Shown here: piece after piece, positions 1-12,006 of the stretch | Layout of the letters: each line of letters begins with the position of its first letter | Position numbering within the stretch: position 1 is the stretch's first letter | Source: Bugulina stolonifera | Lineage: Eukaryota; Bryozoa; Gymnolaemata; Cheilostomatida; Bugulidae | Assembly (NCBI GenBank): GCA_935421135.1 | Contig: OW285190.1 | Span: forward strand, 1,240,001 to 1,304,000 | Direction of reading: 5' to 3' | DNA length: 64,000 nt | Position numbers and translations under genes: made by a program | Notes under the pieces: model-generated | The model's database searches: none | What the model was told of the DNA's origin: nothing | Seen by the model: only the letters and a program-made list of their open reading frames with translations

Positions 1-180
1 ACACAAACATGTATATACATAGACAATGTATGTGCGGAAGTACACACGCATATGCATATACATGTACATGCATACATATATACAAATACATATACATGTA
101 CATGCATACATAAATATACAAACACATATGCGGTAGACAGTACATTACATACATATACATATACACATGTATGTAGCCCG
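1..180. repeat. AT-rich low-complexity stretch (ACATATACATGTA-type)
   Basis: Irregular runs of ACATATACATGTA-like words fill the first 180 bases. No reading frame or splice signal of note is visible. It is probably intron of the SEC14-like gene that starts upstream of the window. Confidence 0.6.
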
Positions 181-635
181 AATTTCTGTGAGTATTAAGC
201 CTGAGATCCATGGCATGGCCCCAGAGAGCAAGGTGCAGGGTACAGCCCTGCACTAAAATGGCGGCCATAAAAATACAAAAGTGAACAATATATGACTAAC
301 TGATGAGTGATCAGTTAGTTGATTGTATTGATCTGATGTTTGTAATTCATGACGCTTTCAGTCTGTAGCTCCTACTATAATATTCATAGTGACCGTCTCT
401 CTAAACCATCTAACTCTTGTACAGACATGCAATAATTGTTCCCATAGGCTACCAAGAATACAGTAGCAAATGTGTTTGCTACACTGTAATAACAATGGCA
501 GTGGAAACATTTTTAGAAACCTTATTCACGAAAGTCTTCAAATTGAAATTCTTCTATAAACATAATTTTTTTGTGATGTTATTTTCGTTATATATGGCAT
601 CAGCTGCTGCTACAATGTATATCTACACTGGTCAC
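181..635. other. No recognised feature; probable intron
   Basis: I see no exon that matches the missing N-terminal part of the SEC14-like gene here and no clear repeat. The short open frame from 417 has no family resemblance. Confidence 0.4.
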
Positions 636-1192
636 TAGTGCTGCACGGTGTTTCGGTATCGTTCAGTTTTACAGTTCTTTTTTTCGGTTCAAAAATCTCG
701 AAAATTTGAAATGCAAACCGGAACCCAATGCAGCGATTCGGTGCGATTCAGTTTTAAAATTCAAACCGCACATGGTCGTTTAGCGCACCTACTCCTGATA
801 ATGTCTGGGATTGCAAACACGTGAATTCATGTTATGCATCTTTCAATCTTTATAATTTGATGTCATCCTTAGAATACAGACTTAGCTGCAGCCATCATTG
901 TCACCCAGTGATGATTCACTTTAGTTTCACTCAATTCTAGTGGTTATGATTGCACATTATTATAAATAATTAGTATTTGATGATTACGATTTATTAAAGG
1001 AAATTAAAGTGGCCGCCATTAAAAGCAGAGTGTGACAACTTCCAACATTGAGTGTTTTATTTTCAGTTCGATTTTTTCTTTTCCTGAATTTAAAAAACTG
1101 AATTAAACCGAGAGGTAGAAAATAACTTCGGTTTTCTTGAAATGTCAGCAGAAAAACTGAATGCTCATGCAAATCAAAACCGCCCAGCACTA
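636..1192. mobile_element. hAT-like MITE (557 bp)
   Basis: The ends are imperfect inverted repeats. The left end reads TAGTGCTGCACGGTGTTT and the right end, reverse-complemented, reads TAGTGCTGGGCGGTTTT. The flanking 8-mers CTGGTCAC and CGTTTCAC agree at 5 of 8 positions including the last four, fitting a decayed 8-bp target duplication. No transposase frame is present. The hAT assignment is inferred from end sequence and target length. The element lies in an intron just upstream of the first recognised SEC14-like exon. Confidence 0.55.
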
Positions 1193-1247
1193 CGTTTCAC
1201 CCACCACATGGAATTATTACTATAAATGTACACCTACACATTGACAG

Positions 1248-4200
1248 GTATACTACACTCAGTAACCAAGGATCAGGTGCTCCTACACAAGGTTTATACG
1301 TGTGAACAGCTCTTACTCTTACTCCAACAGCAGACTAGAAAGGTCAGTCACTATATGTGTGCGCGTGTGTGTACGTGTGTAGTGTATGTATATGTACATG
1401 TATATGTATAGGTATTCAATCCAGCAGCATCATTCCATTCTCTGCTAGCAATGTGTTGTCAAAGTCCCAACTAGGAGTCGTGGTAAATACTCATGTACGC
1501 TGGCTATAAGCCTGTTAGTACTGCTATTAATAGCTCATGGATGATGGTAGTACAGCTGCTGCACAGAGGAAGTAGTATAGCTACTGTATAGGGGGAGTAG
1601 TATAGCTACTGTATAGGGGGAGTAGTATAGCTACTGTATAGGGGAAGTAGTACAGCTACTGTATAGGGGAAGTAGTACAGCTACTGTATAGGGAAAGTAG
1701 AATAGCTACTGCACAGAGGAAGTAGTATAGCTACTGTATAGGGGGAGTAGTATAGCTACTGTATAGGGGGAGTAGTATAGCTACTGTATAGGGGGAGTAG
1801 TACAGCTACTGTATAGGGGGAGTAGTATAGCTACTGTATAGGGGAAGTAGTACAGCTACTGTATAGGGGAAGTAGTACAGCTACTGTATAGGGGAAGTAG
1901 TATAGCTACTGTATAGGGGAAGTAGTACAGCTACTGTATAGGGGAAGTAGTACAGCTACTGTATAGGGGAAGTAGTATAGCTACTGTATAGGGGAAGTAG
2001 TACAGCTACTGTATAGGGGAAGTAGTATAGCTACTGTATAGGGGAAGTAGTAGAGCTACTGTATAGGGGAAGTAGTATAGCTACTGTATAGGGGAAGTAG
2101 TATAGCTACTGTATAGGGAAAGTAGAATAGCTACTGTATAGGGGAAGTAGTATAGCTACTGTATAGGGGAAGTAGAATAGCTACTGTATAGGGAAGGTAG
2201 TATAACTGCTGTACTTACATTGTTTTACTCTGTATTTCAGCTCAACAAGCCTGTTCATGGTATTGTCATTATATTTGATATGGCAGGTCTGGGATGGAAA
2301 CACCTTTGGCCACCAGGTATGTATAGCATGTGACAGTTTAGAATATATAGAGTGTGTGTTATAGTATGTGACAGTTTAGAATATATAGAGTATGTATAGC
2401 ATATGATAGTGTAGAATATATAGAGTATGTATAGCATGTGACAGTGTAGAATATATAGAGTATGTATAGCATGTGATAATTTAGGTTATATAGAGTATGG
2501 ATAGCATGTGATAATGTAGAATATATAGAGTATGTATAGCATGTGATAATTTAGAATATATAGAGTGTGTATAGCATGTGGTAATTTAGACTATATAGAG
2601 TATGTATAGCATGTGATAGTGTAGAATATATAGTGTATGTATAGCATATAGAAAGGGTCTACTAAAGATAGTAATAACTCCGTAAGCTGCTAACATATAG
2701 ACATAATTGGCTGGATGCCAGAGTTGACTGACCTAATAAATAATTTTATATGATTATTCTATAATTTTAGGAATAGAATGCTTTAAGGAAATTGTGTCCA
2801 TGTTTGAGGACAACTATCCTGAGATGTTGATGAGGCTGTATGTTATAAACAGTGGGTATACAATACAGTAATACAATAATACAGTAATACAGTGTACTAC
2901 ACCAGCTACTGTATGTTATAAACAGTGGGTATACAATACAGTAATACAGTAATACAGTGTACTACACCAGCTACTGTATGTTATAAACAGTGGGTATACA
3001 GTACAGTAATACAATAATACAGTAATACAGTGTACTACACCAGCTACTGTATGTTATAAACAGTGGGTATACAATACAGTAATACAATAATACAGTGTAC
3101 TACACCAGCTACTGTATGTTATAAACAGTGGGTATACAATACAGTAATACAGTAATACAGTGTACTACACCAGCTACTGTATGTTATAAACAGTGGGTAT
3201 ACAATACAGTAATACAGTGTACTACACCAGCTACTGTATGTTATAAACAGTGGGTATACAATACAGTAATACAGTAATACAGTAATACAGTAATACAGTG
3301 TACTACACCAGCTACTGTATGTTATAAACAGTGGGTATACAATACAGTAATACAGTGTACTACACCAGCTACTGTATGTTATAAACAGTGGGTATACAAT
3401 ACAGTGATACATGTACAATAGGCAATTGTCAAAATTTGAAGATCTACAGGTAGGAAGGATTGATTTGTAGTACTCGGTGACATACTCTATGCTGTGTATA
3501 GTATACAGTATAGTGTATACTCTATGCTGTGTATAGTATACTGTATAGTGTATACTCTATGCTGTGTACGGTATACAGTATAGTGTATACTATATGCTGT
3601 GTACGGTATACAGTATAGTGTATACTATATGCTGTGTACGATATGCAGTATAGTGTATACTATATGCTGTGTACGGTATACAGTATAGTGTATACTATAT
3701 GCTGTGTATAGTATACAGTATAGTGTATACTCTATGCTGTGTACGGTATACAGTATAGTGTATACTCTATGCTGCGTATGGTATACAGTATAGTGTATAC
3801 TATATGCTGTGTATAGTATACAGTATAGTGTATACTCTATGCTGCGTACGGTATACAGTATAGTGTATACTATATGCTGTGTACGATATGCAGTATAGTG
3901 TATACTATATGCTGTGTATGGTATACAGTATAGTGTATACTATATGCTGTGTACGGTATACAGTATAGTGTATACTATATGCTGTGTACGGTATACAGTA
4001 TAGTGTATACTATATGCTGTGTACGATATGCAGTATAGTGTATACTATATGCTGTGTATAGTATACAGTATAGTGTATACTATATGCTGTGTATAGTATA
4101 CAGTATAGTGTATACTCTATGCTGTGTATGGTATACAGTATAGTGTATACTATATGCTGTGTATAGTATACAGTATAGTGTATACTATATGCTGTGTATA

Positions 4201-7200
4201 GTATGCAGTATAGTGTATACTCTATGCTGTGTATGGTATACAGTATAGTGTATACTCTATGCTGCGTATGGTATACAGTATAGTGTATACTATATGCTGT
4301 GTATAGTATACAGTATAGTGTATACTATATGCTGTGTACGGTATACACTATACTGTATACTATATGCTGTGTACGGTATACAGTATAGTGCATACTATAT
4401 GCTATGTACGGTATACAGTATAGTGTATACTATATGCTGTGTACGATATGCAGTATAGTGTATACTCTATGCTGTGTATGGTATACAGTATAGTGTATAC
4501 TATATGCTGTGTACGGTATACAGTATAGTGTATACTATATGCTGTGTACGATATGCAGTATAGTGTATACTATATGCTGTGTACGATATGCAGTATAGTG
4601 TATACTCTATGCTGTGTACGATATGCAGTATAGTGTATACTCTATGCTGTGTACGGTATACAGTATAGTGTATACTCTATGCTGTGTATAGTATACAGTA
4701 TAGTGTATACTCTATGCTGCGTACGGTATACAGTATAGTGTATACTATATGCTGTGTACGGTATACAGTATAGTGTATACTATATGCTGTGTACGGTATA
4801 CAGTAGCATAATACAATAAACTCACTAGCTAGTGCTACTGCATACTAATTGTAATAGGAAGTTATCTTCTCTCTTTCTCTCAGGGCTTGCACAGTTTCTT
4901 ACCCTAAAAATAAAACTCAGAATAGTATTAGTTGGAATATATAAAACCATTTCCCACTGAATACAAAGCTTCTATTCACTAATAAAGATGTTACTATTTG
5001 GGTCATTGATGCTTCACATGTAGAAAGTGAATAACTCCGAACTGGGTGTTTATTAAGCTACAAGTATGGTGAGCCCTTAGGACCTCAAGCTATATCCAGA
5101 GGCAACAGATCTCACTAAGGCTGTTATTCCCCCCCCCCCCCAAGAAACTAGTGGAAACATCAGCCATTGTGTATCTTATCGGCCAATCAGCTTCGTATAT
5201 CCATAACAGTGTTTCCATTGTAATTTATAAGCGAATGGTTTTATGAGGTGCAGTTTTGGTACTGAGATCTTTTTAGCTTTAACCGCGTCCACATCCCATT
5301 CAGAGTTTGTATACCTATCTAACCTGCACCTCCCTTTGCTGAGTTTCAGTGACATGTTAACAACACATCCACACATATTGCTATTGTAGCGCCATGTACA
5401 TGTATGTTTAGCATATTATTGATATTGTAGCACCACGTATCTTTAGTATAGTGTTGGTATTGTAGCACCACGTATCTTTATTCTTGCCTATAACATGGTG
5501 AAGAGTGTGCTGAGTCCCAGAACTACAGGAAAGATGAACATCCTTGGAAGTTAGTATTTACATATGTGTATCTAATACCTTCACTACAATGTATATCTAT
5601 ATCATGCTGTCTATCTGCAGTTTACTATACAGGGGGTAACTCCGTTGAAAAAGTTGGGGCGGCCAGAGTTGGACTGGCTGCGGTGTGAAGAGGGGAGAGG
5701 GTGTGGGAGGAGCGCCAAAAGTGTCCTCCCACATGGGGGGGGGGTCTTCCTCCGGGAAATTTTTGAAAAATGCACACACGAAACTGCTACGTTGATGCGT
5801 TTGACCTGCATATTTGAGCAATACATAATGGTACAAAAGTACAGGTTGATGAATAGTAAACTACGAATTATTACACAACAAAAAAGGGGAGATAATGCGA
5901 GATTAGTTGGTGGATAGAGATGGAAAGTGGTATCCTAGGTTTTCCAAACCCTGAAGAATATGGGCTATTTAGTACATGGCATCTATATGTATATTGCTCT
6001 TACCTGTCTGCCTTGTAATGTTTGAGGACATTTGCACATGCCCTCAAATATTACAAAAATAATGCCTTCAAAAATGTCTTCAAAAATATTGCCTTCAAAA
6101 ATGCCTTTAAAAATAATGCCTTCAAAAATGTTTTTGAAAATAATGCTACCACTGTCACAACATAAATATGGGTCACTGACAGGAGTCATTATTTGTGTTT
6201 TAATAACTGGTAATAACATTATTTTGCTATGGCCACAATACTCCAGCAAAATTCACTCATTGTAAAGTAATTAGTATAGTCTATTTTTGTGGCAATTCAT
6301 CACCATCATAGCAGTCTGTCGGTTCGACAATGACTATCTTCACTTTGGTCTGATCAACTGTCTCCAACCGTCTCTATCTTTGGCTTTTCTCTGCCAACCA
6401 GTTCTGTCCATGTCCAGCTTCTTCATGTTTCTTTTCACGGTATCTTTGAATCGCAACCTTGGACGTCCTTGGTTCCGCTTTCCTTCACTGAGTTGAGAGT
6501 AAAGAAGCTGTCTGGGTAGGCGCTCATACTCCATTCTCTCCACATGACCAAGCCATCTTAGATTCATTTGTATCAGAATAGATTTGAGTGGTGGTATACC
6601 TGCCCTCTTCAATACCTCATCATTGGTGATCTTATCCATCCATGAGATACCCATTATAAACCGGAGATGCCGCATCACATATGCTTGCAGCTTGTCTGCC
6701 TGCCTGCTTGTCTCCACGTCTCCGCACCATACAAAAGAGCAGCCAACACGGTTGCTCGATAAACCTGACACTTCACTTTGATTGGTACATGGTGATTATT
6801 CCAGAGTCTTGTTCTCAAGTTTCCAAACACTGCGCTTGCATTCCCCATCCTCAGTGCGATTTCACTTTCCAGTTTAGCATTCTCAGCAACAGTACTTCCT
6901 AGATATTTGAAAGTTTTACACTGCACAAGAGGTTCTCCATCAATTGTAACAATATCAGGTTGGCACACCTCGCTTAGGAACTTGGGAGGCTGGAAGAGAC
7001 ATTCAGTCTTTTTTATGTTTATTTTAAGACTGAACTGTCTTGCAGCCTCTGAGAACCTGTTCACTAGAGATTGTATATCCTCAGGGCGATGAGCTACCAG
7101 GGCACTATCATCTGCGAAAAGGAGATCTCGCACCAGTTTTGTAGTTGTTTTGTTCTTAGATTTGAAGTGGGAGACATTGAACAGGTCTGCTTCTTTCCGT

Positions 7201-10200
7201 GTTTGAATATACACCCCTTCAGAGCTGTCTTTGAAGGCAACTTCCAGCATAGCTGACAGATAGAGAGAAAAGAGTGTTGGTGCAAGCACACACCCTTGTT
7301 TGACACCGTTGCTCACAGGAAAGTCACTAGAGACAGAACTGCTCATAGCTACATTTGCTTGCATGTCTGTATGTAGAGCCTCAATGATGCTGATAAACCT
7401 ATCTGTGCAGCCAAACTTCTGAAGGACCTGCCAAAGCCCAACTCTGGATACCGTATCAAAAGCTTTAGAAATTAGAGAAAGCTAGTGGCCAGTGGGTGGG
7501 GTACTGAAACACCCTTATTATAAATTGTATAGGTCGGATGAAAGCTCAGTTTCAAAGCTAGCCTTTGGCATATTATTCATCATAATAGCATGATTTTCAT
7601 CAGAGTATGTTTATGTTATGCTAGAGGCAGGGTAGTAAAGCCTTCCAACAATGACTGAGAAAATAGCTTGATTTTTGCATTTTATTGACAAAAAGTTCAG
7701 GCTGGCTAGTGCCCTGCCACCCTGATAGTTACGGCCATGCTATATTATATCTACAGTTCACTATATCATATCTAAAGTTCACTATATTATATCTACAGTT
7801 CACTATATTATATCTACAGTTCACTATATCATATCTACAGTTCACTATATTATATAGATCTACAGTTCACTATATTATATCTACAGTTCACTATATCATA
7901 TTTACAGTTCACTATATCATATCTACAGTTCACTATATTATACCTACAGTTCACTGTATTATATCTACAGTTCACTATATTATATCTACAGTTCACTATA
8001 TTATATCTACAGTTCACTATATCATATCTACAGTTCACTATATTATACCTACAGTTCACTGTATTATATCTACAGTTCACTATATCATATCTACAGTTCA
8101 CTATATTATACCTACAGTTCACTGTATTATATCTACAGTTCACTATATCATATCTACAGTTCACTATATCATATCTACAGTTCACTATATTATACCTACA
8201 GTTCACTGTATTATATCTACAGTTCACTATATCATATCTACAGTTCACTATATTATACCTACAGTTCACTGTATTATATCTACAGTTCACTATATCATAT
8301 CTACAGTTCACTATATTATATCTACAGTTCACTATATCATATCTACAGTTCACTATATCATATCTACAGTTCACTATATTATACCTACAGTTCACTGTAT
8401 TATATCTACAGTTCACTATATTATATCTACAGTTCACTATATTATATCTACAGTTCACTATATTATATCTACAGTTCACTATAATATATCTACAGTTCAC
8501 TATATTATATCTACAGTTCACTATATTATATCTACAGTTCACTATATTGTATCTACAGTTCACTATATCATATCTACAGTTCACTATATCATATCTACAG
8601 TTCACTATATTATATCTACATCGTATAGTCTATCTACAGTTTGCCATATAATATCTACAGGTAACTGGAAGCAGTCTTTACTGAAGGTTATAGACGCTGA
8701 CCAGCTACCCGCTCACTATGGAGGTACACAGATTGATACCGATGGTGATAGCAAGTGTTCTAGTAAGGTCTGTATTCATTATTATACAATGTACACTCGA
8801 ATAATAATATCTTGTCATGTACATGTAATGTCATGACATGTAATACCATGTCATATAATATCATGTCATGTAATATCATGTCATGTAATATCATGTCATA
8901 TAATATCATGTCATGTAATATCATGTCATGTAATATCATGTCATATAATACCATGTCATATAATATCATGTCATGTAATATCATGTCATGTAATATCATG
9001 TCATGTAATATCATGTCATGTAATATCATGTCATGTAATATCATGTTACATGAGATTATCCAATACTCCAGGTGTTGTATGGTGGGGAAGTGCCAAAGGC
9101 CTACTACTTCACCAGTGATGATATTTCAACCGATATGCAATCCGTTCACATTTCGAGAGGTTCCTCTAAGTACATAGAGTTTGATATTGCTGTCAGCAGG
9201 TGTCAGCTTAGGTTAGTATATGTACAGTATGTACCTGTTACTGTACAGTATGTACCTGTTACTATACAGTACGTACCTGTTACGATACAGTAGGTACCTG
9301 TTACTATACAGTATGTACCTGTTACTATACAGTATGTACATGTTACTATACAGTATGTACATGTTACTATACTGTATGTACCTGTTACTATACAGTATGT
9401 ACCTGTTACGATACAGTATGTACCTGTTACTATACACTATGTACCTGTTACAATACTGTATGTACCTGTTACGATACTGTATGTACCTGTTACTATACAG
9501 TATGTACCTGTTACGATACTGTATGTATCTGTTACTATACACTATGTACCTGTTACTATACAGTATGTACCTGTTATAATACAGTTTGTAACTTAGTGTA
9601 CATACATACAAACTGTAGGTACAAGATACAGTCGGATAAACACGACGTAGGGTTCGGTTTCCTCTACAACCCTCCAGACAGTGATACAACTAAACACAGG
9701 AACATGGAGGTCATACAGCCAGTCTCCAGAGTAAATACACACATGGTACAGCAGACTGGTACACTTGAGTGCACACGACCTGGTATCTGTAAGTAGGCCT
9801 ATACACTCCTCTACTCTACATGTATCAGTGTCACCAATATGGAGTTATCCTCCCCTGCTTGCACGCGGGACCGATCATAGCAACCAAGACATGTACTGTT
9901 ATCATTATAATTATTCATTCTCATTGGCTGTTAATTTCTTCTCCCAACCTGGTGCCTGACAGAAACAGTGGAGGGTATGAGAAGAACTCAATCATAAAAC
10001 CTGAACTTTTTCTGGCTCCACCCTTTCTGGCTCCACCCTTTCTGGCTCCACCCTTTCTGACTACACTTGCACTGATGAACAATTTAATTCACAATTTAAT
10101 TTAATTGCGCAGCAAATGATTTGCGGCGCCACTTTTAACACGTTATAAAATAGCTCAGTTTTGTGTTTACTAAGTGTAAATGGATTAATCAGAATACTTC

Positions 10201-10816
10201 CTCTTTTGGTGGTGGGGCAGAGTAACATACATACTTCCCTCCCACTATCTTTATACATGTGTTTGCTTATATGAGATGGACTGGACAACACAATGCTGTC
10301 ATTTAGTGCAAAGTTTTGGTAGAGAATAAATACCTGCTATCTGTATATGGAAACTCATGACTCCTATCACACGGTTCTCTATCTATGTCTGCCTATACAC
10401 GGTTCTCTATCTATGTCTGCCTATACACGGTTCTCTATCTATGTCTGCCTATACACGGTTCTCTATCTATGTCTGCCTATACACGGTTCTCTCTGATATT
10501 TAATTCTAAAGCTGCTGAATATACATATCAGTATATGATAGAATGTATGGCATGTCTGTTGTAGATACTGTATATACATATCAGTATATGATAGAATGTA
10601 TGGCATGTCTGTTGTAGATACTGTATATACATATCAGTATATGATAGAATGTATGGCATGTCTGTTGTAGATACTATGGTGCTGGATAACTCATTTAGCT
10701 GGGTGAAAGGTAAGAACGTGAAATACAGTGTAGAGATCGTTGCACCTGATGCAGACGGTGAGGAATTATATGACGACGCTTTAGAAATCATTGAAGACGA
10801 TGAAACACTCACTTAG
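1248..10816 (+). CDS. SEC14-like lipid-transfer protein (CRAL-TRIO + GOLD), 5' partial
   Basis: Eight exons are supported: 1248-1342, 2241-2316, 2771-2851, 5466-5549, 8661-8767, 9072-9211, 9619-9788 and 10671-10816 (stop TAG). All junctions are GT-AG and phases match, giving 298 complete codons. Segments aligning with vertebrate SEC14L proteins include [45 protein letters not shown] and NWKQSLLKV (CRAL-TRIO). They are followed by VSIHISRGSS-type GOLD-domain segments and DVGFGFLYN, ending in an acidic tail. About 100 N-terminal residues are missing and probably lie upstream of the window. SEC14L proteins bind and exchange hydrophobic ligands such as phosphoinositides or tocopherol; the ligand here is unknown. 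Introns are packed with minisatellites, several copying the splice junctions. The exon 3 donor (GTGGGT) was chosen because it keeps the frame into exon 4. Confidence 0.9.
1546..2214 (+). repeat. Minisatellite, 25-bp unit, ~27 copies
   Basis: The unit is close to AGTAGTATAGCTACTGTATA followed by GGGGA or GGGGG. It fills most of the first visible SEC14-like intron and stops about 25 bases before the acceptor at 2240. Variant bases alternate between copies. Confidence 0.95.
2317..2654 (+). repeat. Minisatellite, ~35-bp unit, starting at a splice donor
   Basis: The array begins at the donor of the exon ending at 2316. The donor GTATGTATAGCATGTG is itself the first copy of the recurring segment, and each later unit repeats TATGTATAGCATGTG followed by a TAGAATATATAGAG-like segment. 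About nine to ten copies, moderately diverged. Confidence 0.9.
2839..3418 (+). repeat. Minisatellite copying an exon end and its donor (~9 copies)
   Basis: The last bases of the exon ending at 2851 plus its donor (CTGTATGTTATAAACAGTGG) recur in every unit, joined to GTATACAATACAGTAATACAG runs and a CAGTGTACTACACCAGCTA segment. Unit length varies because the AATACAGT sub-repeat expands. Only the first copy continues upstream into real coding sequence. Confidence 0.93.
3474..4804 (+). repeat. Minisatellite, 35-bp unit, ~38 copies
   Basis: The unit is TATACTATATGCTGTGTACG plus GTATACAGTATAGTG, with CTATAT/CTCTAT and ACGG/ATAG variants. It lies in the long intron between the SEC14-like exons ending at 2851 and starting at 5466. 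The unit contains short palindromes such as GTATAC and could form hairpins. Confidence 0.95.
4805..5423. other. Intron sequence without recognised feature
   Basis: Part of the SEC14-like intron between the exons at 2771-2851 and 5466-5549. It has a poly-C tract near 5130 and otherwise no clear repeat or coding segment. A degenerate TTGTAGCGCCATGTA near 5384 resembles the duplicated acceptor downstream. Confidence 0.4.
5424..5480 (+). repeat. Tandem copy of splice acceptor plus exon start
   Basis: Two identical 22-bp copies, ATTGTAGCACCACGTATCTT plus TA, lie at 5424-5445 and 5459-5480. The second contains the used acceptor (AG at 5464-5465) and the first exon codons. The first carries the same acceptor and exon start but then reads CTTTAGTATAG and does not continue as coding sequence. 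Confidence 0.85.
5631..7735. mobile_element. Composite dispersed repeat, copy 1, interrupted by a LINE
   Basis: Bases 5632-6291 and about 7480-7735 match, in the same order, a second copy at 36573-38515. Shared landmarks are GGGGGTAACTCCGTTGAAAA at the left edge, runs of TAATGCCTTCAAAAATG near 6060, and AGTTACGGCCATGCT at the right edge. The intervening 1.2 kb is a LINE fragment absent from copy 2. The whole block lies in the SEC14-like intron between exons 4 and 5. Confidence 0.75.
6292..7479 (-). mobile_element. LINE reverse transcriptase fragment (5'-truncated, frameshifted)
   Basis: On the minus strand, from about 7479 downward, the translation carries non-LTR reverse transcriptase motifs in order: [42 protein letters not shown] (the catalytic ADD), [25 protein letters not shown] and, after a frameshift near 6690-6720, [10 protein letters not shown]. 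It is about 390 codons, lacking the N-terminal endonuclease and first RT blocks, so it is a dead-on-arrival insertion. The frameshift falls in a CAGGCAGGCAG run. The type resembles RTE/Jockey-like LINEs, but I cannot fix the clade. It interrupts the dispersed repeat that surrounds it. Confidence 0.85.
7741..8640 (+). repeat. Minisatellite, 21-bp unit, ~42 copies, ending at an acceptor
   Basis: The unit is CTACAGTTCACTATATTATA plus T. Because 21 is divisible by three and the unit lacks stops in two frames, long spurious frames run on both strands (about 7685-8836 plus, 7850-8605 minus). Each unit carries ATATCTACAG, the same string that forms the real acceptor at 8651-8660. Confidence 0.96.
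8811..9050 (+). repeat. Minisatellite, 15-bp unit, ~15 copies
   Basis: The unit is ATGTCATGTAATATC. It fills the short intron between the SEC14-like exons at 8661-8767 and 9072-9211. Its CATGACATG-type core is self-complementary. Confidence 0.95.
9213..9592 (+). repeat. Minisatellite, 21-bp unit, ~17 copies
   Basis: The unit is TATGTACCTGTTACTATACA plus G. It starts directly after the donor at 9212 and nearly fills the intron up to the exon at 9619. Open frames on both strands here are by-products of the 21-bp unit. Confidence 0.95.
10010..10058 (+). repeat. Short tandem repeat, 15-bp unit, 3 copies
   Basis: TTCTGGCTCCACCCT is repeated three times in the last SEC14-like intron. Confidence 0.85.
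10371..10493 (+). repeat. Tandem repeat, 28-bp unit, ~4.5 copies
   Basis: The unit is ACGGTTCTCTATCTATGTCT plus GCCTATAC. It lies in the last SEC14-like intron. Confidence 0.9.
10515..10676 (+). repeat. 53-bp repeat, 3 copies, containing the last splice acceptor
   Basis: Each unit runs from ATACTGTATATACATATCAG to GGCATGTCTGTTGTAG. The used acceptor (TTGTAG at 10665-10670) and first exon bases ATACT are the end of the last copy joined to the start of a further partial unit. Two upstream copies present identical acceptor-like TTGTAG|ATACT junctions. Confidence 0.92.
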
Positions 10817-11240
10817 CTCAGTCTGTATACAACGCACTACTCTGTATACATTGCACTACTCTATACACAACTCACCACTCTATACACAACGCATTTCTCT
10901 GTATGCTACTCTGTGCACTACTCTGTACACAATGCACTACTCTGTATACATTGCATTACTCTGTATACATTGGACTACTCTGTATACATTGGACTACTCT
11001 GTACACAATGCACTACTCTGTATACATTGCATTACTCTGTATACATTGCACTACTCTGTATACATTGGACTACTCTGTATACATTGCACTACTCTGTATA
11101 CATTGCACTACTCTGTATACAACGCACTACTTTGTATACATTGCATTACTCTGTATACATTGCACTACTCTGTACACAACTCACTGCTCTGTATACATTG
11201 CACTACTCTATACACAACGCATTACTCTGTACACTGAGTT
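10817..11240 (+). repeat. Minisatellite, 19-bp unit, ~21 copies
   Basis: The unit is ACTACTCTGTATACATTGC with TTGG and ACAATGC variants. It starts at the stop codon of the SEC14-like gene, so it lies in or next to the 3' UTR. The 19-bp unit rotates the frame, which is why all three plus frames look open. Confidence 0.93.
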
Positions 11241-11319
11241 ACAGTCTGCTAGTATACTATTATATGCACTACAGACATAGAACACCTCTCTTTTTCCAGA
11301 CAACAGCATGTACTGGTAA

Positions 11320-11470
11320 ATAATAAAACAAGACACATTTTTATAGTTTTTTGGTTGTATTCCTAATATTCCATCAGAGGAAAATATAATGGAAAAGTGA
11401 CAAAATCTTTCTTCTGATTAGGGATACAATAAAAACACTATAATAATTTGTCTTGCTTTATTATTTTGGT
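11320..11470. mobile_element. Fold-back MITE relic (AAAACAAGACACATTTTTATA type)
   Basis: The left end AAAACAAGACACATTTTTAT and right end AATTTGTCTTGCTTTATTAT are imperfect inverted repeats around a CATCAGAGG-containing centre. The same end sequences border the palindromic element at 57900-58072. Confidence 0.6.
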
Positions 11471-11658
11471 TAAACTATTAGCTCACACTAATATTTTCCA
11501 ACTAAATGTACTGTATATCATGCATACCTGTTCCCTATACCCTATGGATTTCATGACTTGTGCCAACTTTTTTCTAGTCTTGAACTTGTACATTCTCTAT
11601 TTCCACACTATTAGAAAAAACCAGAAGCTGATATTTTATGCCAGTGATGCCTTATACA

Positions 11659-11998
11659 CAGTGGTCAAAGTTGGGGGGGGGGGCGTGGGGGGACGCAGTC
11701 CCCCTACCATAAATTTCAGGGGGTTCCTCAGACTCATAGGCCTAGAGCCCTACAGATTACTATTATAATAATAATACTAATTGGACCATATTTTACCTTC
11801 AGTTCTTAGACCATATTTTACCTTCAGATCTTGGACCATATTTTAACCTGAATTTCTTGGATTTTGCGCCATTTTGGTGTCTAATTCTGATAAAGTTTCC
11901 AATTCCCCCCTCCCCATGTGCTTCGGGCCCTCAAGCGACTATGTCTGCTACCCTAGAGAACCCCCCCCCCCACCTCTTTTCTTAGACTTTGACCACTG
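11659..11998. mobile_element. hAT-like MITE with 8-bp target duplication (340 bp)
   Basis: The ends are inverted: CAGTGGTCAAAGT at left and ACTTTGACCACTG at right. The flanking 8-mers CTTATACA and CTTATACT match at 7 of 8 positions. G and C homopolymers lie just inside each end. The interior has repeated segments like GACCATATTTTACCTTCAG. A related truncated copy lies at 16796-16969. Confidence 0.8.
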
Positions 11999-12006
11999 CT
12001 TATACT

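Noticed and set aside
1546..2214. CRISPR-like array of 25-bp repeats
   Set aside because: Units are contiguous with no unique spacers, in an animal intron, with no cas genes.
3422..3450. Possible short SEC14-like exon ending at a GTAGGA donor
   Set aside because: Adding it would break the frame between exons 2771-2851 and 5466-5549, which already join to give continuous homology.
5645..5917. 90-codon frame with overlapping antisense frames, repeated at 36543-36881
   Set aside because: Part of the dispersed fold-back repeat; frame not preserved between the two copies.
7685..8836. 383-codon plus-strand frame and 251-codon minus-strand frame
   Set aside because: Both are the 21-bp minisatellite read through. 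Real SEC14-like exons on either side splice over it in phase.
10791..11323. Three overlapping plus-strand frames of 125-148 codons
   Set aside because: 19-bp minisatellite after the SEC14-like stop codon.
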